DNA from: Symsagittifera roscoffensis
Taxonomy: Eukaryota; Xenacoelomorpha; Acoela; Convolutidae
Assembly (NCBI RefSeq): GCF_963678635.1
Contig: NC_087062.1
Span: 39,015,330-39,079,329 of the forward strand
Direction of reading: 5' to 3'
DNA length: 64,000 bases
In this document: positions 46,069-57,839 of the stretch, piece by piece
How positions within the stretch are numbered: position 1 is the first letter of the stretch
Layout: the number at the start of each line of letters is the position of its first letter
Made by a program: the position numbers and the translations under genes
Notes under the pieces: generated by a model
Told to the model about the DNA's origin: nothing
What the model saw: only the letters and a program-made list of their open reading frames with translations
Database searches by the model: none

Positions 46069-46440
46069 GCAGCTTCTGTAAAAAACTAAAAAATTTTATG
46101 CACCACATGCCAAAAACAATTAAACGAAACAATAGTTACTGAAAAAATACAAAACAGTTTCTTTTAGGAAAATACTGCTCTGCAAAAACTAATCCTTAAC
46201 AATTTAGCTTATTGAAAATTAATCAAAGTAGTTATTCGAAAAATCATCAGATACCACAGAACCTTGGTTAATGATTAAGGAAAACGCTAGAAAAACGAGA
46301 GATTTTCGCAGAGCTGAGGTAAATCGAAATCAAATTTAATAAGCAAAAAGACAAATAAGTATGTCTAGAAAGAGTTTCAAATCGCCAAAAGCACCTGAAT
46401 CTAGAAAAGATATGAAATCGGTTGCCTAGTAGTACAGTTG

Positions 46441-46512
46441 GTCCAGATCGTCTAGTGGTTAGGACATTGCGTTGTGGCCGCAATAACCCAGGTTCGAATC
46501 CTGGTCTGGACA
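46441..46512 (+). tRNA. tRNA-His(GTG), intact (type H)
   Basis: Consensus body; the flank marks the 888-bp dimer. Confidence 0.8.
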
Positions 46513-46884
46513 GCAGCTTCGGGAAAAAACTAAAAAATTTTATTCACCACATGCCAAAAACAATTAAACGAAACAATAGTTACTGAAAAAATACAAAACA
46601 GTTTCTTTTAGGAAAATACTGCTCTGCAAAAACTAATCCTTAACAATTTAGCTTATTGAAAATTAATCAAAGTAGTTATTCGAAAAATCATCAGATACCA
46701 GAAAACCTTGATTAATGATTAAAGAAAACGCTAAAAAAACGAGAAATTTTCGCAGAGCTGAGGTAAACCGAAATCAAATTTAATAAGCAAAAAGACAAAT
46801 AAGTATGTCTAGAAAGAGTTTCAAATCGCCAAAAGCACCTGAATCTAGAAAAGATATGAAATCGATTGCCTAGCAGTACAATTG

Positions 46885-46956
46885 GTCCAGATCGTCTAGT
46901 GGTTAGGACATTGCGTTGTGGCCGCAATAACCCAGGTTCGAATCCTGGTCTGGACA
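46885..46956 (+). tRNA. tRNA-His(GTG), intact (type H)
   Basis: Consensus body; CGGG 3' flank. Confidence 0.8.
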
Positions 46957-47328
46957 GCAGCTTCGGGAAAAAACTAAAACATTTTATGCACCACATGCCA
47001 AAAACAATTAAACGAAACAATAGTTACTGAAAAAATACAAAACAGTTTCTTTTAGGAAAATACTGCTCTGCAAAAACTAATCCTTAACAATTTAGCTTAT
47101 TGAAAATTAATCAAAGTAGTTATTCGAAAAATCATCAGATACCACAGAACCTTGGTTAATGATTAAGGAAAACGCTAGAAAAACGAGAGATTTTCGCAGA
47201 GCTGAGGTAAATCGAAATCAAATTTAATAAGCAAAAAGACAAATAAGTATGTCTAGAAAGAGTTTCAAATCGCCAAAAGCACCTGAATCTAGAAAAGATA
47301 TGAAATCGGTTGCCTAGTAGTACAGTTG

Positions 47329-47400
47329 GTCCAGATCGTCTAGTGGTTAGGACATTGCGTTGTGGCCGCAATAACCCAGGTTCGAATCCTGGTCTGGACA
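47329..47400 (+). tRNA. tRNA-His(GTG), intact (type H)
   Basis: 888-bp counterpart of 46441-46512. Confidence 0.8.
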
Positions 47401-47772
47401 GCAGCTTCGGGAAAAAACTAAAAAATTTTATTCACCACATGCCAAAAACAATTAAACGAAACAATAGTTACTGAAAAAATACAAAACAGTTTCTTTTAGG
47501 AAAATACTGCTCTGCAAAAACTAATCCTTAACAATTTAGCTTATTGAAAATTAATCAAAGTAGTTATTCGAAAAATCATCAGATACCAGAAAACCTTGAT
47601 TAATGATTAAAGAAAACGCTAAAAAAACGAGAAATTTTCGCAGAGCTGAGGTAAACCGAAATCAAATTTAATAAGCAAAAAGACAAATAAGTATGTCTAG
47701 AAAGAGTTTCAAATCGCCAAAAGCACCTGAATCTAGAAAAGATATGAAATCGATTGCCTAGCAGTACAATTG

Positions 47773-47844
47773 GTCCAGATCGTCTAGTGGTTAGGACATT
47801 GCGTTGTGGCCGCAATAACCCAGGTTCGAATCCTGGTCTGGACA
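47773..47844 (+). tRNA. tRNA-His(GTG), intact (type H)
   Basis: 888-bp counterpart of 46885-46956. Confidence 0.8.
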
Positions 47845-48215
47845 GCAGCTTCGGGAAAAAACTAAAACATTTTATGCACCACATGCCAAAAACAATTAAA
47901 CGAAACAATAGTTACTGAAAAAATACAAAACAGTTTCTTTTAGGAAAATACTGCTCTGCAAAAACTAATCCTTAACAATTTAGCTTATTGAAAATTAATC
48001 AAAGTAGTTATTCGAAAAATCATCAGATACCAGAAATTCTTGATTAATGATTAAAGAAAACGCCAAAAAACGAGAAATTTTCGCAGAGCTGAGGTAAACC
48101 GAAATCAAATTTAATAAGCAAAAAGCCACATAAGTATGTCTAGAAAGAGTTCCAAATCGCCAAAAGCACCTGAATCTAGAAAAGATATGAAATCGATTGC
48201 CTAGCAGTACAATTG

Positions 48216-48287
48216 GTCCAGATCGTCTAGTGGATAGGACATTGGGTTGTGGCCGCAATAATCCAGGTTCGAATCCTGGTCTGGACA
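48216..48287 (+). pseudogene. tRNA-His-like (GTG), anticodon-stem mismatch
   Basis: D loop AGTGGATA; stem TTGGG/CGCAA. Confidence 0.65.
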
Positions 48288-48659
48288 GCAACTTCTGGAA
48301 AAAACTAAAAAATTTTATGCACCACATGCCAAAAACAATTAAACGAAACAATACTTACTGAAAAAATACAAAACAGTTTCTTTTAGGAAAATACTGCTCT
48401 GCAAAAACTAATCCTTAACAATTTAGCTTATTGAAAATTAATCAAAGAATTTATTCAAAAAATCATCAGATGCCAGAAAAACTTGATTAATGATTAAGGA
48501 AAACGCTAAAAAAACGAGAAATTTTTGCAGAGCTGAAGTGAACCGAAATCAAATTTGCTAAACAAAAAGCCACAAAAGTCGCTCTAGAAAGAGTTCCAAA
48601 TCGCCAAAAGCACCTGAATCTAGAAAAGATATGAAATCGATTGCCTAGCAGTACAATTG

Positions 48660-48731
48660 GTCCAGATCGTCTAGTGGTTAGGACATTGCGTTGTGGCCGC
48701 AATAACCCAGGTTCGAATCCTGGTCTGGACA
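48660..48731 (+). tRNA. tRNA-His(GTG), intact (type H)
   Basis: 3,552-bp counterpart of 45108-45179. Confidence 0.8.
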
Positions 48732-49103
48732 GCAGCTTCTGGAAAAAACTAAAAAATTTTATGCACCACATGCCAAAAACAATTAAACGAAACAATAGTT
48801 ACTGAAAAAATACAAAACAGTTTCTTTTAGGAAAATACTGCTCTGCAAAAACTAATCCTTAACAATTTAGCTTATTGAAAATTAATCAAAGTAGTTATTC
48901 GAAAAATCATCAGATACCACAAAACCTTGGTTAATGATTAAGGAAAACGCTAGAAAAACGAGAGATTTTCGCAGAGCTGAGGTAAACCGAAATCAAATTT
49001 AATAAGCAAAAAGCCACATAAGTATGTCTAGAAAGAGTTCCAAATCGCCAAAAGCACCTGAATCTAGAGTAGATATGAAATCGATTGCCTTGTAGTACAA
49101 TTG

Positions 49104-49175
49104 GTCCAGATCATCTAGTGGTTAGGACATTGCGTTGTGGCCGCAATAATCCAGGTTCGAATCCTGGTCTGGACA
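49104..49175 (+). tRNA. tRNA-His-like (GTG), D-stem G10 to A
   Basis: 3,552-bp counterpart of 45552-45623. Confidence 0.7.
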
Positions 49176-49548
49176 GCAGCTTCTGGGAAAAACTAAAAAA
49201 TTTTATGCACCACATGCCAAAAACAATTAAACGAAACAATAGTTACTGAAAAAATACAAAACAGTTTCTTTTAGGAAAATACTGCTCTGCAACAATTAAT
49301 CCTTAACAATTAAGCTTATGGAAAAGCAATCAAGGAACTTATTCAAAAAATCATGAGATGCCAGAAAAGCTTGATTATTGTTTAATGAAAACGCTTAAAA
49401 AAACGAGAAACTTTTGCAGCGCCGAAGTAAACCGAAATCAAGTTTGCTAAGCAAAAATCCACAAAAGTCTGTCTAGAAAGAGTTCAAAGTCGCCAAAAGC
49501 ACCTGAATCTAGAAAATAAATGAAATCGATTGCCTTGCTCTACAATTG

Positions 49549-49620
49549 GTCCAGATCGTCTAGTGGTTAGGACATTGCGTTGTGGCCGCAATAATCCAGG
49601 TTCGAATCCTGGTCTGGACA
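49549..49620 (+). tRNA. tRNA-His(GTG), intact, variable loop TAAT
   Basis: 3,552-bp counterpart of the TTG copy at 45997, here with G34 and so GTG. The TTG change is therefore private to the other copy. Confidence 0.8.
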
Positions 49621-49992
49621 GCAGCTTCTGTAAAAAACTAAAAAATTTTATGCACCACATGCCAAAAACAACTAAACGAAACAATAGTTACTGAAAAAAT
49701 ACAAAACAGTTTGTTTTAGGAAAATACTGCTCTGCAAAAACTAATCCTTAACAATTTAGCTTATTGAAAATTAATCAAAGTAGTTATTCGAAAAATCATC
49801 AGATACCAGAAAACCTTGATTAATGATTAAGAAAAACGCTAAAAAAACGAGACATTTTCGCAGAGCTGAGATAAACCGAAATCAAATTTAATAAGCAAAA
49901 AGCCACATAAGTATGTCTAGAAAGAGTTTCAAATCGCCAAAAGCACCTGAATCTAGAGTAGATATGAAATCGATTGCCTTGTAGTACAATTG

Positions 49993-50064
49993 GTCCAGAT
50001 CATCTAGTGGTTAGGACATTGCGTTGTGGCCGCAATAATCCAGGTTCGAATCCTGGTCTGGAAA
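49993..50064 (+). pseudogene. tRNA-His-like (GTG), acceptor and D-stem changes
   Basis: D stem ATCT; 3' acceptor TCTGGAA. Confidence 0.65.
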
Positions 50065-50435
50065 GCAGCTTCTGGGAAAAACTAAAAAATTTTATGCACC
50101 ACATGCCAAAAACAATTAAACGAAACAATAGTTACTGAAAAAATACAAAACAGTTTCTTTTAGGAAAATACTGCTCTGCAACAATTAATCCTTAACAATT
50201 TAGCTTATTGAAAATCAATCAAAGAAATTATTCGAAAAAACATCAGATACCAGAAAACCTTGATTAATGATTAAGAAAAACGCTAAAAAAAGGAGAAATT
50301 TTTGCAGAGCTGAGGTTACCGAAATCAAATTTCATAATCAAAAATCCACAAAAGTCTGTCTAGAAAGAGTTCAAAGTCGCCAAAAGCACCTGAATCTAGA
50401 AAAGATATGAAATCGATTGCCTTGCAGTACAATTG

Positions 50436-50507
50436 GTCCAGATCGTCTAGTGGTAAGGACATTTCGTTGTGGCCGCAATAACCCAGGTTCGAATCATGGT
50501 CTAGACT
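50436..50507 (+). pseudogene. tRNA-His-like (GTG), type P
   Basis: D loop AGTGGTAA, anticodon stem TTTCG/CGCAA, T stem CCAGG/CATGG, 3' acceptor TCTAGAC, discriminator T. Confidence 0.6.
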
Positions 50508-50532
50508 GCAGCTGCTGAAAAAACCTGTAAAC

Positions 50533-50659
50533 TTTTAAAAACCACATGCCAAAGACAATTAAACGAAAAAAGAGTTACAGAAATAAATACAAAACTGTTT
50601 TGTATTTACTTCTGTTACTATTGTTTCGTTTAATTGTCTTTGGCTTGTGGTTTTTAAAA
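50533..50659. repeat. 127-bp near-perfect palindrome (isolated copy)
   Basis: Arms read outward from the centre at 50596 (AATACAAAAC-T-GTTTTGTATT) to CACATGCCAAAGACAATTAA on the left and its near complement TTAATTGTCTTTGGCTTGTG on the right, with flanking A/T runs also pairing. The right arm is an inverted copy of the unit block that normally follows the tRNA. It could extrude as a cruciform or form a long hairpin RNA. Confidence 0.8.
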
Positions 50660-50749
50660 TTTTTTAGTTGTTTCCATGTAGTTTTTTTGAAATTTTACTC
50701 TTCTCGGAAAATATTGCTCTGCAAAAATAATCCTTAACATTTTAGCTGA

Positions 50750-50786
50750 GGCCGCAATAATCCAGGTTCGAATCCTGGTCTGGACA
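50750..50786 (+). pseudogene. tRNA-like, 3' half only
   Basis: Begins within the anticodon loop (GGCCGCAATAATCC) directly after TTTAGCTGA and keeps a perfect T arm and 3' acceptor. It marks a deletion fusing a palindromic unit to an ordinary one. Confidence 0.65.
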
Positions 50787-51157
50787 GCAGCTTCTGGAAA
50801 AAACTAAAAAATTTTATGCACCACATGCCAAAAACAATTAAACGAAACAATAGTTACTGAAAAAATACAAAACAGTTTCTTTTAGGAAAATACTGCTCTG
50901 CAAAAACTAATCCTTAACAATTTAGTTTATTGAAAATTAATCAAAGTAGTTATTCGAAAAATCATCAGATACCAGAAAACCTTGATTAATGATTAATGAA
51001 AACGCTAAAAAACGAGACATTTTCGCAGAGCTGAGGTAAACCGAAATCAAATTTAATAAGCAAAAAGCCACATAAGTATGTCTAGAAAGAGTTCCAAATC
51101 GCCAAAAGCACCTGAATCTAGAAAAGATATGAAATCGATTGCCTAGCAGTACAATTG

Positions 51158-51229
51158 GTCCAGATCGTCTAGTGGTTAGGACATTGCGTTGTGGCCGCAA
51201 GAACCCAGGTTCGAATCCTGGTCTGGACA
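51158..51229 (+). tRNA. tRNA-His(GTG), intact, variable loop GAAC
   Basis: All stems paired; CGGG 3' flank. Confidence 0.78.
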
Positions 51230-51600
51230 GCAGCTTCGGGAAAAAACTAAAAACTTTTATACACCATATGCCAAAAACAATTAAACGAAACAATAGTTAC
51301 AGAAAAAGTACAAAACAGTTTCTTTTAGGAAAGTACTGCTCTGCAACAACTAATCCTAAACAATTTAGCTTATTGAAAATCAATTTAAGAAGTTATTCGA
51401 AAAAACATCAGATACCAGAAAACCTTGATTAATGATTAAGAAAAACGCTAAAAAAAGGAGAAATTTTTGCAGAGCTGAGGTTACCGAAATCAAATTTCAT
51501 AATCAAAAATCCACAAAAGTCTGTCTAGAAAGAGTTCAAAGTCGCCAAAAGCACCTGAATCTAGAAAAGATATGAAATCGATTGCCTTGCAGTACAATTG

Positions 51601-51672
51601 GTCCAGATCGTCTAGTGGTAAGGACATTTCGTTGTGGCCGCAATAACCCAGGTTCGAATCATGGTCTAGACT
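51601..51672 (+). pseudogene. tRNA-His-like (GTG), type P
   Basis: Identical class to 50436-50507, 1,165 bp away; again followed by the palindrome. Confidence 0.6.
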
Positions 51673-51697
51673 GCAGCTGCTGAAAAAACCTGTAAAC

Positions 51698-51824
51698 TTT
51701 TAAAAACCACATGCCAAAAACAATTAAACGAAAAAAGAGTTACAGAAATAAATACAAAACTGTTTTGTATTTACTTCTGTTACTATTGTTTCGTTTAATT
51801 GTCTTTGGCTTGTGGTTTTTAAAA
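51698..51824. repeat. 127-bp near-perfect palindrome
   Basis: The same element as at 50533, centred at 51761. Confidence 0.8.
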
Positions 51825-52143
51825 ATTTTTAGTTGTTTCCATGTAGTTTTTTTGAAATTTTACTCTACTCGGAAAATATTGCTCTGCAAAAATAATCCTT
51901 AACATTTTAGCTTATTGAAAATCAATCAAAGAGGTTATTCAAAAAATCTTGACATGCCAGAAAATTTGATTAACGATTAATGAAAACGCTAAAAAAAACG
52001 AGAAATTTTTGCAGAGCCGAAGTAAACTAAAATCAAATTTAATAGGCAAAAAGCCACATAAGTATGTTTAGAAAGAGTTCCAAATCGCCAAAAGCACCTG
52101 AATCTAGAAAAGATATGAAATCGATTGCCTTGCAGTACAATTG

Positions 52144-52215
52144 GTCCAGATCGTCTAGAGGTTAGGACATTGCGTTGTGGCCGCAATAACCCAGGTTCGT
52201 ATCCTGGTCTGGACA
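52144..52215 (+). tRNA. tRNA-His-like (GTG), D loop AGAGGTTA
   Basis: First unit of the AGAGG subfamily; T loop TTCGTAT alters the B box; stems paired. Confidence 0.65.
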
Positions 52216-52588
52216 GCAGCTTCTGGAAAAAACTAAAAAAATTTATACACCATATGCCAAAAACAATTAAACGAAACAATAGTTACAGAAAAATTACAAA
52301 ACAGTGTCTTTTAGGAAAATACTGCTCTGCAACAACTAATCCTAAACAATTTAGCTTAATGAAAATCAATCAAAGAAGTTATTCGAAAAATCATCAGATA
52401 CCAGAAAACCTTGATTAATGATTAAGAAAAACGCTTAAAAAAGGAGAAATTTTTGCAGAGCTGAGGTTACCGAAATCAAATTTCATAATCAAAAATCCAC
52501 AAAAGTCTGTCTAGAAAGAGTTCAAAGTCGCCAAAAGCACCTGAATCTTGAAAAAAAAAATGAAATCGATTGCCTTGCAGGACAATTG

Positions 52589-52657
52589 GTCCAGATCGTC
52601 TAGAGGTTAGGACATTGCGTGGCCGCAATAACCCAGGTTCGAATCCTGGTCTGGACA
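52589..52657 (+). pseudogene. tRNA-like lacking its anticodon (69 nt)
   Basis: Three bases of the anticodon loop are deleted (GCGT-GGCC), leaving a four-base loop. Acceptor, D and T arms are intact. Confidence 0.7.
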
Positions 52658-53029
52658 GCAGCTTCTGGAAAAAATTTAAAAATTTTATACACCATATGCC
52701 AAAAACAATTAAATGAAACAATAGTTACAGAAAAAATACAAAACAGTTTCTTTTAGGAAAATACTGCTCTGCAACAACTAATCCTAAACAATTTAGCTTA
52801 TTGAAAATCAATCAAAGAAGTTATTCGAAAAATCATCAGATACCAGAAAATCTTGATTAATGATTAAGAAAAACGCTAAAAAAAAGGAGAAATTTTTGCA
52901 GAGCTGAGGTTACCGAAATCAAATTTCATAATCAAAAATCCACAAAAGTCTGTCTAGAAAGAGTTCAAAGTCGCCAAAAGCACCTGAATCTTGAAAAAAA
53001 ATGAAATCGATTGCCTTGCAGGACAATTG

Positions 53030-53101
53030 GTCCAGATTGTCTAGTGGTTAGGACAATGCGTTGTGGCCGAAATCACCCAGGTTTGAATCCTGGTCTGGAC
53101 A
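53030..53101 (+). pseudogene. tRNA-His-like (GTG), degenerate anticodon stem
   Basis: Stem ATGCG/CGAAA; T loop TTTGAAT; position 9 is T. Confidence 0.6.
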
Positions 53102-53475
53102 GCAGCTTCTGGAAAAAATTAAAATTTTTTATAAACCACATGCCAAAAACAATCAAACGAAACAAAAGTTACAGAAAAAATACAAAACAGTTTCTTTTAG
53201 GAAAATACTGCTCTGCAAAAACTAATCCTTAACAATTTAGTTTATTGAAAATCAATCAAAGAAGTTATTCGAAAAATCATCAGATACCAGAAAATCTTGA
53301 TTAATGATTAAGAAAAACGCTAAAAAAAAAAGGAGAAATTTTTGCAAAGCTGAGGTTACCGAAATCAAATTTCATAATCAAAAATCCACAAAAGTCTGTC
53401 TAGAAAGAGTTCAAAGTCGCCAAAAGCACCTGAATCTTGAAAAAAAATGAAATCGATTGCCTTGCAGGACAATTG

Positions 53476-53547
53476 GTCCAGATTGTCTAGTGGTTAGGAC
53501 AATGCGTTGTGGCCGAAATCACCCAGGTTTGAATCCTGGTCTGGACA
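53476..53547 (+). pseudogene. tRNA-His-like (GTG), degenerate anticodon stem
   Basis: Same as 53030-53101. Confidence 0.6.
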
Positions 53548-53916
53548 GCAGCTTCTGGAAAAAATTTAAAAATTTTATACACCATATGCCAAAATCAATT
53601 AAATGAAACAATAGTTACAGAAAAAATACAAAACAGTTTCTTTTAGGAAAATAATGCTCTGCAACAACTAATCCTAAACAATTTAGCTTATTGAAAATCA
53701 ATCAAAGAAGTTATTCGAAAAATCATCAGATACCAGAAAATCTTGATTAATGATTAAGAAAAACGCTAAAAAAGGAGAAATTTTTGCAGAGCTGAGGTTA
53801 CCGAAATCAAATTTCATAATCAAAAATCCACAAAAGTCTGTCTAGAAAGAGTTCAAAGTCGCCAAAAGCACCTGAATCTTGAAAAAAATGAAATCGATTG
53901 CCTTGCAGGACAATTG

Positions 53917-53988
53917 GTCCAGATCGTCTAGAGGTTAGGACATTGCGTTGTGGCCGCAATAACCCAGGTTCGAATCCTGGTCTGGACA
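53917..53988 (+). tRNA. tRNA-His(GTG), intact, D loop AGAGGTTA
   Basis: All stems paired; the only body change from type H is T17 to A in the D loop. Confidence 0.75.
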
Positions 53989-54359
53989 GCAGCAGCTTTT
54001 GGAAAAAACTAAAAAATTTTATACACCGTTTGCCAAAAACAATTAAACGAAACAATAGTTACAGAAAAAATACAAAACAGTTTCTTTTAGGAAAATACTG
54101 CTCTGCATAAACTAATCCTTAACAATTTAGCTTATTGAAAATCTGTCAAAGAAGTTATTCAAAAATCATCAGATACCAGAAAACCTTGATAATGATTAAG
54201 AAAAACGCTAAAAAAGGAGAAATTTTTGCAGAGCTGAGGTTACCGAAATCAAATTTCATAATCAAAAATCCACAAAAGTCTGTCTAGAAAGAGTTCAAAG
54301 TCGCCAAAAGCACCTGAATCTTGAAAAAAAATGAAATCGATTGCCTTGCAGGACAATTG

Positions 54360-54431
54360 GTCCAGATTGTCTAGTGGTTAGGACAATGCGTTGTGGCCGA
54401 AATCACCCAGGTTTGAATCCTGGTCTGGACA
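54360..54431 (+). pseudogene. tRNA-His-like (GTG), degenerate anticodon stem
   Basis: 884-bp counterpart of 53476-53547. Confidence 0.6.
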
Positions 54432-54800
54432 GCAGCTTCTGGAAAAAATTTAAAAATTTTATACACCATATGCCAAAATCAATTAAATGAAACAATAGTT
54501 ACAGAAAAAATACAAAACAGTTTCTTTTAGGAAAATAATGCTCTGCAACAACTAATCCTAAACAATTTAGCTTATTGAAAATCAATCAAAGAAGTTATTC
54601 GAAAAATCATCAGATACCAGAAAATCTTGATTAATGATTAAGAAAAACGCTAAAAAAGGAGAAATTTTTGCAGAGCTGAGGTTACCGAAATCAAATTTCA
54701 TAATCAAAAATCCACAAAAGTCTGTCTAGAAAGAGTTCAAAGTCGCCAAAAGCACCTGAATCTTGAAAAAAATGAAATCGATTGCCTTGCAGGACAATTG

Positions 54801-54872
54801 GTCCAGATCGTCTAGAGGTTAGGACATTGCGTTGTGGCCGCAATAACCCAGGTTCGAATCCTGGTTTGGACA
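54801..54872 (+). tRNA. tRNA-His-like (GTG), one acceptor wobble
   Basis: 884-bp counterpart of 53917-53988; 3' acceptor TTTGGAC gives a G-U pair. Confidence 0.72.
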
Positions 54873-55246
54873 GCAGCAGCTTTTGGAAAAAACTAAAAAA
54901 TTTTATACACCGTTTGCCAAAAACAATTAAACGAAACAATAGTTACAGAAAAAATACAAAACAGTTTCTTTTAGGAAAATACTGCTCTGCATAAACTAAT
55001 CCTTAACAATTTAGCTTATTGAAAATCTGTCAAAGAAGTTATTCAAAAATCATCAGATACCAGAAAACCTTGATAATGATTAAGGAAAACGCTAAAAAAA
55101 AACGAGAAGTTTTTGCAGAGCTGAGGTTACCGAAATCAAATTTCATAATCAAAAATCCACAAAAGTCTGTCTAGAAAGAGTTCAAAGTCGCCAAAAGCAC
55201 CTGAATCTTGAAAAAAAATGAAATCGATTGCGTTGCAGAACAATTG

Positions 55247-55318
55247 GTCCAGATCGTCTAGAGGTTAGGACATTGCGTTATGGCCGCAATAACCCAGGTG
55301 CGAATCCTGGTCTGGACA
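55247..55318 (+). tRNA. tRNA-like with anticodon ATG
   Basis: G34 to A (loop TTATGGC); T loop TGCGAAT. ATG would still read a histidine codon if A34 were unmodified or inosine. Confidence 0.65.
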
Positions 55319-55689
55319 GCAGCTTCTGGAAAAAACTAAAAAATTTTATACACCGTTTGCCAAAAACAATTAAACGAAACAATAGTTGCAGAAAAATTAC
55401 AAAACAGTTTCTTTTAGGAAAATACTGCTCTGCAACAACTAATCCTAAACAATTTAGCTTATTGAAAATCAATCAAAGAAGTTATTCGAAAAATCATCAG
55501 ATACCAGAAAACCTTGATTAATGATTAAGAAAAACTCTAAAAAAAGGAGAAATTTTTGCAGAGCTGAGGTTACCGAAATCAAATTTCATAATCAAAAGTC
55601 CACAAAAATCTGTCTAGAAAGAGTTCAAAGTCGCCAAAAGCACCTGAATCTTGAAAAAAAATGAAATCGATTGCCTTGCAGGACAATTG

Positions 55690-55761
55690 GTCCAGATCGT
55701 CTAGAGGTTAGGACATTGCGTTTTGGCCGCAATAACCCAGGTTCGAATCCTGGTCTAGACA
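55690..55761 (+). tRNA. tRNA-like with Gln anticodon (TTG)
   Basis: Independent G34 to T change (loop TTTTGGC) in an AGAGG-type body; 3' acceptor TCTAGAC. Confidence 0.65.
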
Positions 55762-56134
55762 GCAGCAGCTTCTGGAAAAAACTAAAAAAATTTATACACC
55801 GTTTGCCAAAAACAATTAAACGAAACAATAGTTACAGAAAACATACAAAACAGTTTGTTTTAGGAAAATACTGCTCTGCATAAACTAATCCTTAACATTT
55901 TAGCTTATTGAAAATCTGTCAAAGAAGTTATTCAAAAATCATCAGATACCAGAAAACCTTGATAATGATTAAGGAAAACGCTAAAAAAACGAGAAATTTT
56001 TGCAGAGTTGAAATAAACCGAAATCAAATTTAATAAGCAAAAAGCCACAAATGTATGTCTAGAAAGAAATCCAAATCGCCAAAAGCACCTGAATCTAGAA
56101 AAGATATGAAATCTATTGCCTTGCAGTACAAGTG

Positions 56135-56206
56135 GTCGAGATCGTCTAGTGGTTAGGACATTGCGTTGTGGCCGCAATAACCCAGGTTCGAATCATGGTC
56201 TTGACT
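56135..56206 (+). pseudogene. tRNA-His-like (GTG), type P with paired acceptor
   Basis: GTCGAGA/TCTTGAC can still form seven pairs, one a G-U. T stem CCAGG/CATGG; discriminator T. Confidence 0.6.
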
Positions 56207-56678
56207 GCAGCTGCTGAAAAAACCTAGAAACTTTTAAAAACCACATGCCAAAGACAATCAAACGAAAAAAGAGATACAGAAATAAATACAAAACTGTTTT
56301 GTATTTACTTCTGTTACTATTGTTTCGTTTAATTGTCTTTGGCTTGTGGTTTTTAAAAATTTTTAGTTGTTTCCATGTAGTTTTTTTGAGTTTTTACTCT
56401 ATTCGGAAAATATTGCATTGCAAAAATAATCCTTAACATTTTAGCCTATTGAAAATCAATCAAAGAAGTTATTTAAAAAATCTTGACATGCCAGAAAACT
56501 TTGATTAACGATTAATGAAAACGCTAAAAAAAACGAGAATTTTTTGCAGAGCCGAAGTAAACTAAAATCAAATTTGCTTAGCAAAAATCCACAAAAGTAT
56601 GTCTAGAAAGAGTTCCAAGTCGCCAGAAGCACCTGAATCTAGAAAAGATATGAAATCTATTGCCTTGCAGTACAATTG

Positions 56679-56750
56679 GTCCAGATCGTCTATTTGTTAG
56701 GACATTGCGTTGTGGTCGCAATAACCCAGGTTCGAATCATGGTCTTGACT
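56679..56750 (+). pseudogene. tRNA-His-like (GTG), type P
   Basis: D loop ATTTGTTA loses the conserved GG; loop TTGTGGT; TCTTGAC. Confidence 0.55.
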
Positions 56751-57223
56751 GCAGCTGCTGAAAAAACCTATAAACTTTTTAAAAACCACATGCCAAAGAC
56801 AATTAAACGAAAAAAGAGTTACAGAAATAATTACAAAACTGTTTTGTATTTACTTCTGTTACTATTGTTTCGTTTAATTGTCTTTGGCTTGTGGTTTTTA
56901 AAAAATTTTTGTTGTTTCCATATAGTTTTTTTTGAAATTTTACTCTATTCGGAAAATATTGCTCTGTAAAAATAATCCTTAGCATTTTAGCTTATTGAAA
57001 ATCAATCAAAGAAGTTATTTAAAAAATCTTCACATGCCAGAAAACTTTGATTAACGAGTAATGAAAACGCTAAAAAAACGAGAAATTTTTGCAGAGCTGA
57101 AGTAAACTGAAATCAAATTTTATAAGCAAAAAGCCACAAAAGTCTGTCTAGAAAGTGTTCCAAATCGCCAAAAGCACCTGAATCTAGAAAAGATTTGAAA
57201 ACGATTGTCTTGCAGTGCAAATG

Positions 57224-57295
57224 TCCCAGAGCGTCAAGTGGTTAGGATATTGCGTTGTCGACGCAATAACCCAGTTTCGTATCCTGGTCTTGACT
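57224..57295 (+). pseudogene. tRNA-like, heavily degenerate
   Basis: Acceptor start TCCCAGA, D stem GTCA, loop TTGTCGA, T arm CCAGT-TTCGTAT-CCTGG. Confidence 0.5.
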
Positions 57296-57767
57296 GCAGC
57301 TGCTGAAAAAACCTATAAACTTTTGAAAACCACATGCCAAAGACAATTAAACGAAAAAAGAGTTACAGAAATAAATACAAAACTGTTTTGTAATTACTTC
57401 AGTTACTATTGTTTCGTTTAATTGTCTTTTGCCTGTGGTTTTCGTAATTTTTTAGATGTTTCCATGAAGTTTTTTTTGAAATTTTACTCTTTTCGGAAAA
57501 TATTGCTCCTTAACATAATCCTTAACATTTTAGCTTATTGAAAATTAATCAAAGAAGTTATTCAAAAAATCTTGACATGCCTGAAAACTTTGATTAACGA
57601 TTAATGAAAACGCTAAAAACTAGAAATTTTTGCAGAGCCGAAGTAAACTAAAATCAAATTTGCTTAGCAAAAATCCACAAAAGTCTGTCTAGAAAGAGTT
57701 CCAAGTCGCCAAAAGCACCTGAATCTAGAGAAGATATTATTAAATCTATTGCCTTGCAGTACAATTG

Positions 57768-57839
57768 GTCCAGATCGTCTATTTGTTAGGACATTGCGTT
57801 GTGGCCGCATTAACCCAGGTTCGAATCATGGTCTTGACT
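57768..57839 (+). pseudogene. tRNA-His-like (GTG), type P
   Basis: D loop ATTTGTTA; anticodon stem TTGCG/CGCAT; TCTTGAC. Confidence 0.55.

Larger units (their letters stand above)
44664..49992 (+). repeat. 3,552-bp higher-order block (eight units), partly duplicated
   Basis: Private changes recur at exactly 3,552 bp: 44664/48216 (D loop AGTGGATA), 45108/48660, 45552/49104 (D stem ATCT) and 45997/49549 (5' flank GCTCTACAATT). Nested within it is an 888-bp dimer, 46441+46885 repeated at 47329+47773, marked by CGGTTGCCTAGTAG and ACTAAAACATTTT. Confidence 0.8.
53476..55246 (+). repeat. 884-bp dimeric higher-order repeat
   Basis: tRNA starts 53476+53917 recur at 54360+54801 with almost no change, including the AGCAGCAGCTTTTGG flank. 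Confidence 0.8.
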
